A DNA stretch of 64,000 bases from JAXGPP01 sp040766885 (lineage in GTDB: Bacteria > Planctomycetota > Planctomycetia > Pirellulales > Thermoguttaceae): positions 310,001 through 374,000 of the forward strand of contig JAXGPP010000003.1 in the NCBI GenBank assembly GCA_040766885.1, given 5' to 3'. Under the pieces are notes generated by a model. The model was not told the DNA's origin and did not search any database. It saw only the letters and a program-made list of their open reading frames with translations. The translations under genes were made by a program, and so were the position numbers. This document shows positions 1 through 9,233 of this stretch, piece after piece. Position 1 is the first letter of the stretch. The number at the start of each line of letters is the position of its first letter.

Positions 1-118
1 CCAATTCGGCCGCCGTGATGGACACTTCGCCTGGTCCGCCGGGCTCCTCTGCTGGCAGGATGGTAAACTGGGCAAGGGCCAGTCCGGCAGCGACAGCGAG
101 GTGTCGTCCGATGCTCAT
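1..118 (-). CDS. Secreted protein, N-terminal fragment (cut by window edge)
   Basis: The minus strand opens at an ATG at 116-118 and reads without a stop to the left edge, giving 39 residues. They begin MSIGRHLAVAAGLALAQFTI, a typical Sec signal peptide (short basic start, hydrophobic core), followed by a Glu/Gly/Pro-rich mature start. The rest of the gene lies outside the window, so the function cannot be named. An in-frame TTG nine bases upstream would add Leu-Arg-Arg. No clear ribosome binding site precedes either start. Confidence 0.5.
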   Translation of the reverse strand, partial: MSIGRHLAVAAGLALAQFTILPAEEPGGPGEVSITAAEL

Positions 119-757
119 GCGGCGCAAGCGGTTGAGGACGGCGGGCGGGTATGGCGGGAGGAGGGCGTAGCAATCGCTCGACCCTCCCAATCAGGAGCCC
201 AGGCACGGGCCCCGCAAGCATTGTAGGGCGGTGCCGCGAATGCCAGAATGCGGGAGGGCCGACGCTGTCTCTCAAACGACCGCGTCTGGCGGTTCCTTTC
301 TACCCGCCGTTTGAACGGCGACTCACCCAATGGAGTGAATCGAAAACTGAATCAATTCTCAAGCCACGACAAGAAAGTCGTAAGTCGTTTTACCCCAATC
401 CTCTTCGGGCCCTCGCGGGCCGTTTCCACCCCCCTTTGGCAGAAAAACGGTCTGTTATAATGCGCGCGATGCCTCGATGCGTTCAGCCGATCATTGACAA
501 TTTGATTCTCTCAGAATCACACGGGTGCCTCCGGCGAGCTTCGCCCGCCACAGGCTTGCGGTCGCGCTGCGCGCCGCCAACAAGACCGTCGCTGCCAAGT
601 GCAACACGTCCCCCAAAGTGGCTAGGATACTTGCGTTCAGGATCGCGGTGCGAAATCCCTTGCTGCGTTGCACTTCCGACCGCGCCTTGCGACGGACGAA
701 GTGAAACAGAGGCAAAGATTGTTGCGCTTCGCGGACGCGGCCGCAGCGATTGCGGCA
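119..757. other. Gene-poor interval with a possible -10 box
   Basis: No convincing gene was found in these 639 bases. Overlapping open frames on both strands have the Arg/Pro/Ala-rich composition of GC-rich non-coding DNA. A perfect TATAAT lies at 456-461, with only a poor -35 match (TTGGCA, 14-base spacer), and no good gene follows it on the plus strand. A 74-codon minus-strand frame (491-715) has a hydrophobic centre but no recognisable family. Confidence 0.4.
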
Positions 758-2836
758 TCAGAACTGCCCGCTGGAGAGCGGCATTTCGATCACCGGACCG
801 GTGTCGGGCGCCGCGGCCTCCGGGCGTGAGGCGGTGATGACGTTCCTCTGCTGGACATGCTTCGGGGGCGGACCCGGAAAATGCCGAAGCTCGTTGAGAT
901 GCTCCAGCAGGATCCGCCGCACTTCGAGCACCGCCAGCGGATGGCTGTGCACGGTGGTGTGGTCGGCCGGCACGGTGATCTCCGATTCGACGTCGTCCAT
1001 GTGCGCGCTCTCGCGCGCAACCACCCCGTCGGTGCCCGAAGCCAGCCAGCCCTTTACCCCCTCCTCCGGTACCAGCCCGATGATGTTGTGATACTTCACC
1101 CACGGCGCCCGCTCGGCGGCGAGCATCGCCGGGAAGAAGGGCGACTCGGGCGACAGCGAGTCGATGCTCGTATTGATCTTGAGCACCGAATTCTGCTTGA
1201 GCAGATCTTTGTTCTCCTGGAACAAGTCTTCCCGGTTCAAGGCGACGATCTGCGGCATCTTTATGAGCTTGCCGGTAAGCCACTGGGTGGCCCCGTTGGA
1301 GGCCTTGCTCCCCCGATGCGGTGTGCCGATGGTGATTACCCGGCGGACCGAGGGATTGGGCGTGAAGAAGAAGCTTTGCTCCAGCCGCGTGCGGATGTCG
1401 GTCTCGGCCTTCACGAGTTGGAACGGCTGACTGCTCGCCGTCTGCCAGAAATCTTCACGGCTATTGAGCGTCTGCAAGCGAGAAACAAGCCCGCCCATGC
1501 TGTGGCCGATGAGCACCGTCTGGTCCAGTGCCGGCTCCTGCCCCTCCCGATCGAGCACCCGGCGTGCCTCCGCCAAGTCGCGCCGCATCATGGCCGCGCT
1601 GATCCAGAACGGCTGCGCGGTGGGATACAGGTAGAACCAGAACTGGTAATGCTCGCGAATTTCCGGGCTGCTCCTGAGGTCGTTGAACATCTCCATCCAG
1701 GTCATCGGGCTGGACCACAATCCGTGCACCATCACCACGGGGATCTTGCCCGGTTCATAAGGCTGCACCATGTACAACCCCATGAGCTGCCGCTGGCCCG
1801 GCTTGAGTTCCAGCAGCTTCTCGGGATCAAACAACCCGGCGTTGCTCAGCTCGCCGAAGGCAGGATTCGAAAGAAAATAGGCCAACGGCGTCGTGAGGTC
1901 GCTCTCCAGCGGCACGTAGAGGTCGTCGACCGCGATGTCGTTGGTGGCCAGCGGATCGTAGAACTCAAGCACCGCCTCGTGCTGGGCCGCCGCGTCGGCG
2001 CCGTCGGGGTTCGTGCCCGGCAGCGGACGAATAAACGCCGTGACGGGAAAGCTCAGTCCCTGCGGATAGTAACGTGCCGCCTCGGGTTCGCCTTCGTAGC
2101 TGCGCCGAACGGCGATCAGCGGCACTCCCAGCCCGTAGTTTTGATAATGGTTCTTCAGGCCGTTGATCTTGTAATCGGAGCAGAACTCGAAACGCTCGAA
2201 GTCCTCCGCATTCCAGCGGCTGCCGCGAAGGACCACCGTGATGTTCCACTCACCGCTGGCGGTCTGGATCGTGCCGGTGCTTCCGGGCACCAGTCCGTTG
2301 TCGCGGCGCGCCAGCCGCAACGACTCTTCCAGGGCGCCGTTGTAGAGATCGCACGCGCCACGGAAGTGCGGGTCATACGGATTCCTGAACAGCCGAAAGC
2401 GGCGGTCGAACAGGTACTGGTGGGCGTGCAACACGCTGGCCCCGTAGAGATCCAACGCCAGCTTGGGATCCTTCTTCTCGACCTTCTTGGCCGCCAGGTA
2501 GCTCAACTCGGTGAATGCATAGATACGATCGGCGGTCGGTTCCCGCTCGATGATCTCTTGTACCTTGTCGAGCAGCTTTCGCGGATCGCCGTTCAGATCA
2601 TCGAGCAGTCCGTAAACGCGGAGAAACTGCTTGGTGCGGGAACTGGCCTGCGGTCCCTCGTCCGAAGTGAGCTTGAATCGCTCGACCAGCGGGCTCTTCG
2701 GCACCGCCCGCAGCTCAACCATCTTCGCCGACGCGCAACCGGCCGCCCCCACCGGCAATATGATGGCCACCACCAGGACCCATTGGATCGACCGGGAGGC
2801 GGGCAATCGATTAGTCTCGCGCGGCAGAGCATGCAT
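758..2836 (-). CDS. Alpha/beta-hydrolase lipoprotein (esterase/lipase-like)
   Basis: This is a 692-residue exported protein. Its N-terminus has a hydrophobic segment (about residues 19-33) ending in AAGC, an acceptable lipobox, so it is probably a lipid-anchored cell-envelope protein. The C-terminal half carries an alpha/beta-hydrolase domain: VVMVHGLWSSP marks the oxyanion-hole strand and GHSMGG is the nucleophile elbow with the catalytic Ser. Asp and His partners are likely in the last 150 residues (GTDGVVARES and HTTVHSHPL). The first ~330 residues are a family-specific extension of unknown role. Substrate is unknown; ester or lipid hydrolysis is inferred. It stands 243 bases downstream of the NTPase gene on the same strand and may be transcribed separately. 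The start has no clear Shine-Dalgarno site; an ATG at 2832 is out of frame. Confidence 0.8.
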   Translation of the reverse strand: MHALPRETNRLPASRSIQWVLVVAIILPVGAAGCASAKMVELRAVPKSPLVERFKLTSDEGPQASSRTKQFLRVYGLLDDLNGDPRKLLDKVQEIIEREPTADRIYAFTELSYLAAKKVEKKDPKLALDLYGASVLHAHQYLFDRRFRLFRNPYDPHFRGACDLYNGALEESLRLARRDNGLVPGSTGTIQTASGEWNITVVLRGSRWNAEDFERFEFCSDYKINGLKNHYQNYGLGVPLIAVRRSYEGEPEAARYYPQGLSFPVTAFIRPLPGTNPDGADAAAQHEAVLEFYDPLATNDIAVDDLYVPLESDLTTPLAYFLSNPAFGELSNAGLFDPEKLLELKPGQRQLMGLYMVQPYEPGKIPVVMVHGLWSSPMTWMEMFNDLRSSPEIREHYQFWFYLYPTAQPFWISAAMMRRDLAEARRVLDREGQEPALDQTVLIGHSMGGLVSRLQTLNSREDFWQTASSQPFQLVKAETDIRTRLEQSFFFTPNPSVRRVITIGTPHRGSKASNGATQWLTGKLIKMPQIVALNREDLFQENKDLLKQNSVLKINTSIDSLSPESPFFPAMLAAERAPWVKYHNIIGLVPEEGVKGWLASGTDGVVARESAHMDDVESEITVPADHTTVHSHPLAVLEVRRILLEHLNELRHFPGPPPKHVQQRNVITASRPEAAAPDTGPVIEMPLSSGQF

Positions 2837-3079
2837 GACAGGAAAGGATCAAGAAGTAGGCTCGGCCGATCGCAGCCGCGCAGGAAAGCTGCGCCAACTG
2901 CGCAAAATGCCCCATCTTCCGGTTACGGAGCAGGGAGATTAGCCGCGTCGCTCGACCCGCGTCAATGCCGTTTTCGAATCACGGCGGACAAGTGGTGGGG
3001 GCGGTCTGCGACGGCTCTTATATCGGCAGCCGCCCGCTCGGAGATAAGCCAATCCCCACATATGGCGAGACCGGGGAGC

Positions 3080-4117
3080 TTACACGCTGAAGCGAATCAG
3101 GAGGATATCGTCGTGCTTGACGACATAGTCCTTGGGCTCCTGCCGCATCAGATGCTGCGCTTTGACGTCGCGTTCGCTCCCCAGCCGAACGAGGTCGGCC
3201 ACGGTCATCACTTCCGCCCGGATGAATCCGCGAGCCAGATCGGTGTGAATGCCAGCAGCGGCTTCCAAAGCCGTCCCCCCCTGCCGCAGGAGCCAAGTGC
3301 GGACCTCCTTCTCTCCGGCGGTGAAGAACGTCATCTGTTGCGAGGCCCTGAGCAGCGTGCGGATCAGTTCATCGCGATCGCCGCGGCCGGCGGCCAGCCC
3401 CATCTCCTCGAACTCCGCCCGTTCTTCGGGCGTCATCCGCGACAGCTCCAACTCGAGCCCCACCGGAATCGCGACCAGCGGAATCTCCGGCGGCGCGAGC
3501 GACCGGAAACGGTCGAGGTCCGCTTCGTCGTCGGGGGCATTGACGACGATCATGCGCGGCTTCTCGCTGAACAGGCGGAAGGCCCTTGTCACGCGGCGCT
3601 GCTCGTCGTTCATGTCGGCTTCGCGCAGCGGCTGGCCGGCTTCCAGGCCCGCCAGCACGAGCTTGAGCGTGTCCTGCTCATGAACAAACTGCTCGTGCTC
3701 CGCCCGGGGAATGGGCTTCTTGAGCGTCTCGTCGATCCGACTCAGTCGATTGGTGACCAGTTCCAGATCGGCCAGCATCAAGTCTTCGTCAAACGAGCGC
3801 AGATCGGCGGCAGGATCGACCCCGCCAAACGCTGGCACCACAAACACCAGGCATCCCGCTTCGCGGATCAGCGCCAGCCGCGCGGCATTTCCCTCGTGGG
3901 TTCGGGTGAGGCCCGGCGTATCGACGATCTCGACAGCCGCCAGCGTCACCTTCTTCGGATGGTAGATCTTCACCAACTGATCCACCCGAGGATCGGGTAC
4001 GACGGCCATCGCCGCCTGCGCGGTATGGGCGAGCGACGGATCGGGCTTCACGCCGGTAAGCCATTCGAACAGCGTGCTCTTGCCCGAACCCTGATAGCCG
4101 ACCAGACCGATTTTCAT
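3080..4117 (-). CDS. YchF/OLA1-like NTPase with C-terminal TGS (DUF933) domain
   Basis: The 345-residue protein aligns by eye with YchF along its length. It has a P-loop GYQGSGKST (residues 7-15), a G3 motif DTPGL, and a C-terminal TGS/DUF933 region (FFTAGEKEVR, then GIHTDLARGFIRAEV and KDYVVKHDDI). YchF acts with the ribosome and prefers ATP because its G4 motif is NxxE; here that place reads NAPDDE, so nucleotide choice is uncertain. The P-loop also differs from the usual YchF GLPNVGKST, so this looks like a paralogue rather than the housekeeping copy. The start at 4117 gives an ATGA overlap with the stop of the upstream transglutaminase gene, which suggests translational coupling. A longer open frame to 4609 exists, but its extra part is the antisense shadow of that gene. 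Confidence 0.82.
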   Translation of the reverse strand: MKIGLVGYQGSGKSTLFEWLTGVKPDPSLAHTAQAAMAVVPDPRVDQLVKIYHPKKVTLAAVEIVDTPGLTRTHEGNAARLALIREAGCLVFVVPAFGGVDPAADLRSFDEDLMLADLELVTNRLSRIDETLKKPIPRAEHEQFVHEQDTLKLVLAGLEAGQPLREADMNDEQRRVTRAFRLFSEKPRMIVVNAPDDEADLDRFRSLAPPEIPLVAIPVGLELELSRMTPEERAEFEEMGLAAGRGDRDELIRTLLRASQQMTFFTAGEKEVRTWLLRQGGTALEAAAGIHTDLARGFIRAEVMTVADLVRLGSERDVKAQHLMRQEPKDYVVKHDDILLIRFSV

Positions 4118-6462
4118 CGCAGGTGATCCCTCATCCTTGTTCGCGCTGAGACCAGGGCAGCCGCCTCGTCCAGGCGGTGCAGTGCTTGTTCTACCGCCTG
4201 GATCTGGTCGTTGTCCAGGTCGCGGCCGCCAAAACGTACTCGGTAGAACGCCTCGACCACCGCCACGGGAAGCTCGGCCATGTCGCGCTGGCCGGTGGCC
4301 ACCGCCAGCCGCATTCCCGCGACCTGGGCGAACTCGCGCGGCGTCTGCGAGGCACTGCGGTGCAGGCGATGGCGGGCCAGCACCGACTCCAGACGGCGGT
4401 AAAAGGCCACGCGGCTCCGCCGGGCGACCGCTTCGCGGCGGCGCTGGCGCCACCAGCGCCGGAGCGGTTCCGCCAGTCGAGACGTGCCTCGATAAACCAG
4501 CGCCGTGGCGAACATGAAGCCCATTGCCGCCAGCCCGCCGCGCCAACTGAACCAGTCCTCGACCGACGCCACCGCGCGGCGCAGACGCGGCAGCAGGTTG
4601 CGCCACCACTCCACGTCGCGCACGTGCTTCAGCGCCTCGCGCGCCGAGGCTCCCAGTGGATCGTACACCGCCCGGCGCTGCCGCGGCGAGTTCATCTGCA
4701 TTACGTAGTTATCCCAGACATAGTCGAGCCAAGTCAAATACTTGTCCATTCGGCTGAGCGCGGTGCCGACGATGCCGGCCTCCCCTTCGGCGCTTGGCGG
4801 AGTCGGGTCGAGACGCAACCACGCGCCCGACGACCAGTCGCCGCCCGCCTCGCGAACGTCCTGGGGAACATGGTGTGCTTCGAGATAGGCCTCGACCCAG
4901 GCGTGGGCGTGCAACTGCCGGACCTGGAAGAACTCTCCCAGGTCATTCCACTCGCCAGTGCGGTAGCCGATGACCATCCGTGCCGGAATGCCCTGATGGC
5001 GGAGCATCAGTACCAGCGCCGTGGCGAAGTATTCACAGTGTCCGCTCGGATTCTTGGTGGCAAAGTCCTCGATGGGATCGAGGTCCGGTGATCGCGGCTG
5101 CGGCTCCAGGCTGTAGCTGAAACGCCCCGACAGCCGCAGGAACCGCTCCAGCGCACGGCAGCGTCCGTAGCGGTCGTCCTCGTCCAGCACACCAGGCTCG
5201 AATACCTCGTCGGCCAGCGCGTTCAGCCCCGACAGGTCGCCGACCGGTGCCTCGAGCAGGTGCAATGTCGGCTCCCAATCGGCCTTGGGATTCAAATCGA
5301 CCTGTCGACCATCGGAAAACGCCCGGGTGTCTAACTCGTACGACAGCCGCGAGCGGCTCAGCTCTTCTCCCCGCAGGAGTCGCTGAGTGGAACGCTCGTA
5401 CCTTAACCGGTCGTCGAACTGCCCGTCGGGAAACGTGAATGGCCAGACGCAGAACAGTTCCTCACGGTCCATGGGCTCGATGGCAATCGACTGGCGCACC
5501 AGATCGCCGTACGGCGGTCCGTCCCAGGGGGCCGATCGCCGATCCCAGGCGTGTCGGCGCAGACCGGCAACCCGGTAGGACCATTGGCCGCGATCGTACC
5601 GGGTCAAGGTGGCGCCGCGAAGGTAGACTTCATCCAGCACGCGGTAGGGATCCCCTGTCGCCGCACTGTAGAACTCGATCCGCAGTACCTCTTCCGGATC
5701 CTCAATGACTCGGCCCAGTTCGCCAAGCGTTACTTTATCGGAGAAACCGATACTGTGGCGGATCCGTTGCGCGGCTCCCTGCCACGCCGAGCCGCCCGGC
5801 CGAGGCAGCACGGCGAACAGCAGAACCGCGATCACCAGGCTGGCCAGCGTCACGCGGAGCAGCCGGTACCAGAATTCCACCGGAATGAACCGGCTGGAAC
5901 CCGACACATTGCCGCTGAAGCTGGCTTCCTGCCCCGCCAGGGGCCAACGGGCCGTGGCGACGATCGGCACTGCGGCCGGCTTGCTGGGGCTGTAGCGCGT
6001 CCGTTCGCGATGCAGATAGAGCAAGCCGAGGGTCGATAACCCGGTGGCGAGATAGAGGACCAGCAGAAATCCGAACAGAATGCCCTGGTTGTAGGCCGTG
6101 GCGACGACCGCCTGGGCAAAGCTGAGCATGCACAGCTCCCAATAGGTCCGCAACGTCTTTCGCTGGAAGAGCAGGATGATCTGCAGGTAAACCAGCACGT
6201 TGGCCAGGTCGAGCACCTGCACCGTAATGCCGTACCGGTACACCTCCAACAGCGTCAGAAAGCCGGCGACCAATGCCGCGGCGTTGCCTGCCAGGCGGTT
6301 CAGATGGAACCACCCGGTGATATCAGTAATCCAGACCGCGACGATCGCCGCGGTGGCCGCGGCCAGCGGAAGGGTGGCGCTTTGCTGCCCCATGCCCAGC
6401 AGCAGCGTGCCGAAGGCGGCGAGGGTTACGATGTTGATCTGGAGCAACCGTTCGACGTACAC
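4114..6462 (-). CDS. Transglutaminase-like membrane protein (TgpA/DUF3488 type)
   Basis: The 782-residue protein starts with several hydrophobic segments (about residues 10-190) and ends with another near residue 640, as in TgpA/DUF3488 proteins. The central periplasmic part holds a transglutaminase-like papain fold with the full triad: Cys in SGHCEYFATALVLM, His in HAHAWVEAY and Asp in LRLDPTPP. TgpA-type proteins are membrane cysteine proteases or transglutaminases that usually sit beside DUF58 and MoxR genes. Here DUF58 lies 3 bases upstream and the YchF-like gene overlaps its end, but no MoxR ATPase is adjacent. The start is GTG at 6462, directly after the DUF58 stop; an ATG alternative further in would lose the first membrane segment. 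Confidence 0.88.
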   Translation of the reverse strand: MYVERLLQINIVTLAAFGTLLLGMGQQSATLPLAAATAAIVAVWITDITGWFHLNRLAGNAAALVAGFLTLLEVYRYGITVQVLDLANVLVYLQIILLFQRKTLRTYWELCMLSFAQAVVATAYNQGILFGFLLVLYLATGLSTLGLLYLHRERTRYSPSKPAAVPIVATARWPLAGQEASFSGNVSGSSRFIPVEFWYRLLRVTLASLVIAVLLFAVLPRPGGSAWQGAAQRIRHSIGFSDKVTLGELGRVIEDPEEVLRIEFYSAATGDPYRVLDEVYLRGATLTRYDRGQWSYRVAGLRRHAWDRRSAPWDGPPYGDLVRQSIAIEPMDREELFCVWPFTFPDGQFDDRLRYERSTQRLLRGEELSRSRLSYELDTRAFSDGRQVDLNPKADWEPTLHLLEAPVGDLSGLNALADEVFEPGVLDEDDRYGRCRALERFLRLSGRFSYSLEPQPRSPDLDPIEDFATKNPSGHCEYFATALVLMLRHQGIPARMVIGYRTGEWNDLGEFFQVRQLHAHAWVEAYLEAHHVPQDVREAGGDWSSGAWLRLDPTPPSAEGEAGIVGTALSRMDKYLTWLDYVWDNYVMQMNSPRQRRAVYDPLGASAREALKHVRDVEWWRNLLPRLRRAVASVEDWFSWRGGLAAMGFMFATALVYRGTSRLAEPLRRWWRQRRREAVARRSRVAFYRRLESVLARHRLHRSASQTPREFAQVAGMRLAVATGQRDMAELPVAVVEAFYRVRFGGRDLDNDQIQAVEQALHRLDEAAALVSARTRMRDHLR

Positions 6463-6465
6463 CCT

Positions 6466-7776
6466 TCAGGCTCCAACTCCCTGCGGCCGTGCCGACGCCG
6501 GCGTTCCGGTCGCCGGGGCGTCTTGCTGGGCCAGCTTGTCGATTTGAAAGTACTCCGCCAGGCTGTCGTCGGCGGTACTGATTACGCGGAGCCGCCGCAG
6601 CATGGCCCGCCAGTGCGGCAGCCGCCACAAGTTCGGATACTGAGCCGTGTTGCCGATATCGAAGGGACGCGGGCCGACGACCACGATCTCGGTTCCCGGT
6701 TCAACCTGAGCCAGCGTCTGTTCGAGCAGGCGGAAAAGCTGCTCGCGATCGGAGGCCGCCGCGACGGCCAGCCGCTCCATCGCCTCTTGCATGAAGGACG
6801 CCGAGGCCGAACCGCTGATCACATCGGGCGCGGCGCCGGTGATGCCCAGCAGCAGGCGGCTGTCTCCCTTGCGGCACATGTCGGCGACCACGGTGGCGGC
6901 AAAGCTCACCGCCAGTTCGACGTTCTCACGATCCTCGACCGAAGGTTCTGCCGGCTGCCACAAGTCGACCAGCAGGGCGAGATCGCGGTTGCGGTTCTGC
7001 TCGAATTGTCGCACGACGAGGTTCCCGAGCTTGGCCGAACTCCGCCAGTGGATCCAACGCCGGCTGTCGCCGTGGCGCCATTCGCGAACCCCATACAAGT
7101 CGCCGCTGGCGTTCGACTGCCGCCGCTCGACGCGATGAGTTCCCTCAAAGGACTCGTGCTGCCGCGCTTGCCATCGCGGAGTCAGCCAGCCCGTTCGCGG
7201 ATAGACGAGCACCCGATCGGTAACATCGAGCATTCGTGAACGCCGCACAAGACCGAACGGAAACTGGGTGGATACGCGGGCCGGGCCGAACTGGTACCAG
7301 CCGCGCCGGGGCAGGCGACCTCGATATACGACGCTGCGCGACTGCCGCGCCGGGACGTAGCTGAAGAGCACCGTGGGGGCTGCCTCCGGCTGCCAGGAAA
7401 GATCGCCCTCCGAGTGCACCTCCTCTTCCAGCACCACCGCCCAACTGCCGATGCGTCGACGGGTGTTGGTCAGCTCGACCGTGGCGACCAATTGATCGCC
7501 GGCTGAGATGCTTCTCGGCAGACGCCGCCTCACCTCGAGCCCGCGGAGCGTGGCGGCCACCAGCCGCCAATTGAGCACCAGCGGGCCCACGAGCATCCCG
7601 CCTAACAGCAGAAGGAGATTCACCTGCCGCAACATGGCTCCAATAAACACGGCGCCAATCAGAAGCAGGTACGACAGTCCCTCACTCGATAGCGATTCGG
7701 AGACCGACCGTTTCCAACGCAGCGACCACGGTCGGCGGCGCGGCGCGGGCTCGGCGCGTGGGATCGGGGCAACCAT
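6466..7776 (-). CDS. DUF58 domain protein
   Basis: From the ATG at 7776 the protein has 436 residues. Two hydrophobic stretches near the N-terminus (SYLLLIGAVFIGAML and LLLLGGMLVGPLVL) anchor it in the membrane. The DUF58 core is clear: GDLYGVREWRHGDSRRWIHW, followed by ARSSAKLGNLVVRQFE-like sequence and a von Willebrand A-like fold (LALLVDLWQP). DUF58 proteins are usually partners of MoxR ATPases and are linked to envelope or cell-shape functions; the mechanism is not known. AAGGAG lies 12 bases before ATG 7776 and directly abuts ATG 7788 (MSLSM...), so 7776 is preferred. The open frame to 8040 extends into the divergent promoter region and is not needed. It is the first gene of a three-gene operon. 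Confidence 0.85.
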   Translation of the reverse strand: MVAPIPRAEPAPRRRPWSLRWKRSVSESLSSEGLSYLLLIGAVFIGAMLRQVNLLLLLGGMLVGPLVLNWRLVAATLRGLEVRRRLPRSISAGDQLVATVELTNTRRRIGSWAVVLEEEVHSEGDLSWQPEAAPTVLFSYVPARQSRSVVYRGRLPRRGWYQFGPARVSTQFPFGLVRRSRMLDVTDRVLVYPRTGWLTPRWQARQHESFEGTHRVERRQSNASGDLYGVREWRHGDSRRWIHWRSSAKLGNLVVRQFEQNRNRDLALLVDLWQPAEPSVEDRENVELAVSFAATVVADMCRKGDSRLLLGITGAAPDVISGSASASFMQEAMERLAVAAASDREQLFRLLEQTLAQVEPGTEIVVVGPRPFDIGNTAQYPNLWRLPHWRAMLRRLRVISTADDSLAEYFQIDKLAQQDAPATGTPASARPQGVGA

Positions 7777-8079
7777 CGACAGGCTCATCTCCTTGGCGGC
7801 GAATCCAGTTCCTTCGAGCATATCACCCTTTTCGATTTCTGTCGCCGACCGCCCCCACCGGCGGCCCTCCCGCAGTTTGCCCCCCTTGGCTGCGCCCCAT
7901 ACAATGGCGGAGCCTTGGCGGGCCCAACTGCCCGCGGTTGGAGGCCAGAAGCCCGCGTCGTGCCCCGACTGTCGTTTTTGACTGCTTTGGCTGCCGCCCG
8001 GTCGACTGCCGAGCCGGCACAGCAGCGGCATATCATTCATTGTCCGCCCTCATCCTCGGGCGGCGAGAGGAGACCACCG
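7777..8079. promoter_or_regulatory. Divergent intergenic region, DUF58 operon / redoxin gene
   Basis: These 303 bases separate the minus-strand DUF58 operon from the plus-strand redoxin gene and must hold both promoters. No strong -35/-10 pair or repeat was identified. The plus-strand ribosome binding site GAGAGGAG lies at its right end (8065-8072). Confidence 0.4.
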
Positions 8080-9201
8080 ATGCGAACCGCCTTTGCACTC
8101 CTTTCCGGACTGCTGATCGTTATGGCTCCGACCGCGGCCGCGCGGGCTGAAGAACCGCCGCCGACGCTCTCTATCGGGGCGGCCGCGCCCGACTTTGAGC
8201 TGCCCGGCGTGGACGGGAAGACCCATCGGCTGAAGGACTTCGAGGCGGCAGACATCTTGGTGATCGTCTTCACCTGCAACCACTGCCCAACGGCCCAGGC
8301 TTACGAAGAACGGATCCAGAAGCTCTTCTCGAAATACCAGCAGCGGGGGGTGGCGGTCGTTGCCATCTCACCCAACGATCCCGATGCCTTGCGGCTCGAC
8401 GAACTCGGCTATACCGACGTGAGCGACTCGCTGGAGGACATGAAGATCCGCGCCGCCGACCGCGAGTTCACCTTTCCCTATCTCTACGACGGCGATACCC
8501 AGAGTGTTTCCCGCGCGTACGGGCCGGTCGCCACTCCGCACGTGTTTGTTTTCGACCGCCAGCGGAAGCTCCGCTACACCGGCCGAGTCGACGACAACGC
8601 CAAACCCGATCGCGTCAAAGTGCACGATACACGCGATGCGATCGAGGCGCTGCTGGCGGGCAGGCCGGTTTCCGTCGAGAAGACGAAGACCTTCGGCTGC
8701 TCGGTGAAGTGGTCGGACAAGCGCGGCTCGGTCCAGGAGGCCCTTGACCGCTGGGCGAAGGAGTCGGTGACGCTGGAGACCATCAACAAGCAAGCCGTGC
8801 AGGATCTCCTCCGCAACGATTCGAAGAACTTGCGACTGGTGAACGTCTGGGCCACCTGGTGCGGTCCGTGCGTGACCGAGTTTCCGGAACTGGTGACGAT
8901 CAACCGCATGTACCGCCACCGCGAATTCGAGCTGATCACGATCAGCGCCGACTCGCCCGACGGCAGAGACCGTGCCCTCGAATTCCTCAAGAAACAGCAG
9001 GCCTCGTCAAAAAATTACCTCTTTGACTCCGACGATCAGTACGAGCTGATCGACGCCGTCGACAAAGAGTGGCAAGGAGCGCTTCCCTACACCGTGCTGC
9101 TCGCCCCTGGCGGCAAAGCCCTCTATCGCAAGCAGGGCCCCATCGACCCCCGGGCGCTCAAGAAAGCGATCGCCGACCACTTGGGCCGGGTATATCCGTA
9201 G
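8080..9201 (+). CDS. Exported double thioredoxin-like (redoxin/TlpA) protein
   Basis: The 373-residue protein has a Sec signal peptide (residues 1-23, ending ARAEE) and two thioredoxin-fold domains. Domain 1 (about 30-200) resembles AhpC/TSA-redoxin proteins, with CNHC in FTCNHCPTAQAY. Domain 2 (about 230-373) is TlpA/ResA-like with the classical WCGPC active site. It probably acts outside the cytoplasmic membrane as a thiol-disulphide reductase; two tandem redox centres in one chain are common in planctomycetes. The start at 8080 is fixed by GAGAGGAG eight bases upstream and by the signal peptide; a longer frame from 7915 is not supported. A phosphoesterase gene follows 32 bases downstream and is likely co-transcribed. 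Confidence 0.88.
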   Translation: MRTAFALLSGLLIVMAPTAAARAEEPPPTLSIGAAAPDFELPGVDGKTHRLKDFEAADILVIVFTCNHCPTAQAYEERIQKLFSKYQQRGVAVVAISPNDPDALRLDELGYTDVSDSLEDMKIRAADREFTFPYLYDGDTQSVSRAYGPVATPHVFVFDRQRKLRYTGRVDDNAKPDRVKVHDTRDAIEALLAGRPVSVEKTKTFGCSVKWSDKRGSVQEALDRWAKESVTLETINKQAVQDLLRNDSKNLRLVNVWATWCGPCVTEFPELVTINRMYRHREFELITISADSPDGRDRALEFLKKQQASSKNYLFDSDDQYELIDAVDKEWQGALPYTVLLAPGGKALYRKQGPIDPRALKKAIADHLGRVYP

Positions 9202-9233
9202 GTAGATCCGAACAGCAAAACGAAAGGGAACGC

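Noticed and set aside
491..715. 74-codon minus-strand frame with a hydrophobic centre
   Set aside because: No ribosome binding site and no recognisable family; the composition is not distinct from neighbouring shadow frames.
857..4126. 1089-codon plus-strand open frame
   Set aside because: It covers the lipoprotein lipase and NTPase genes on the other strand. Long antisense frames are common in GC-rich DNA, and this one lacks motifs, while the minus-strand products have clear domains.
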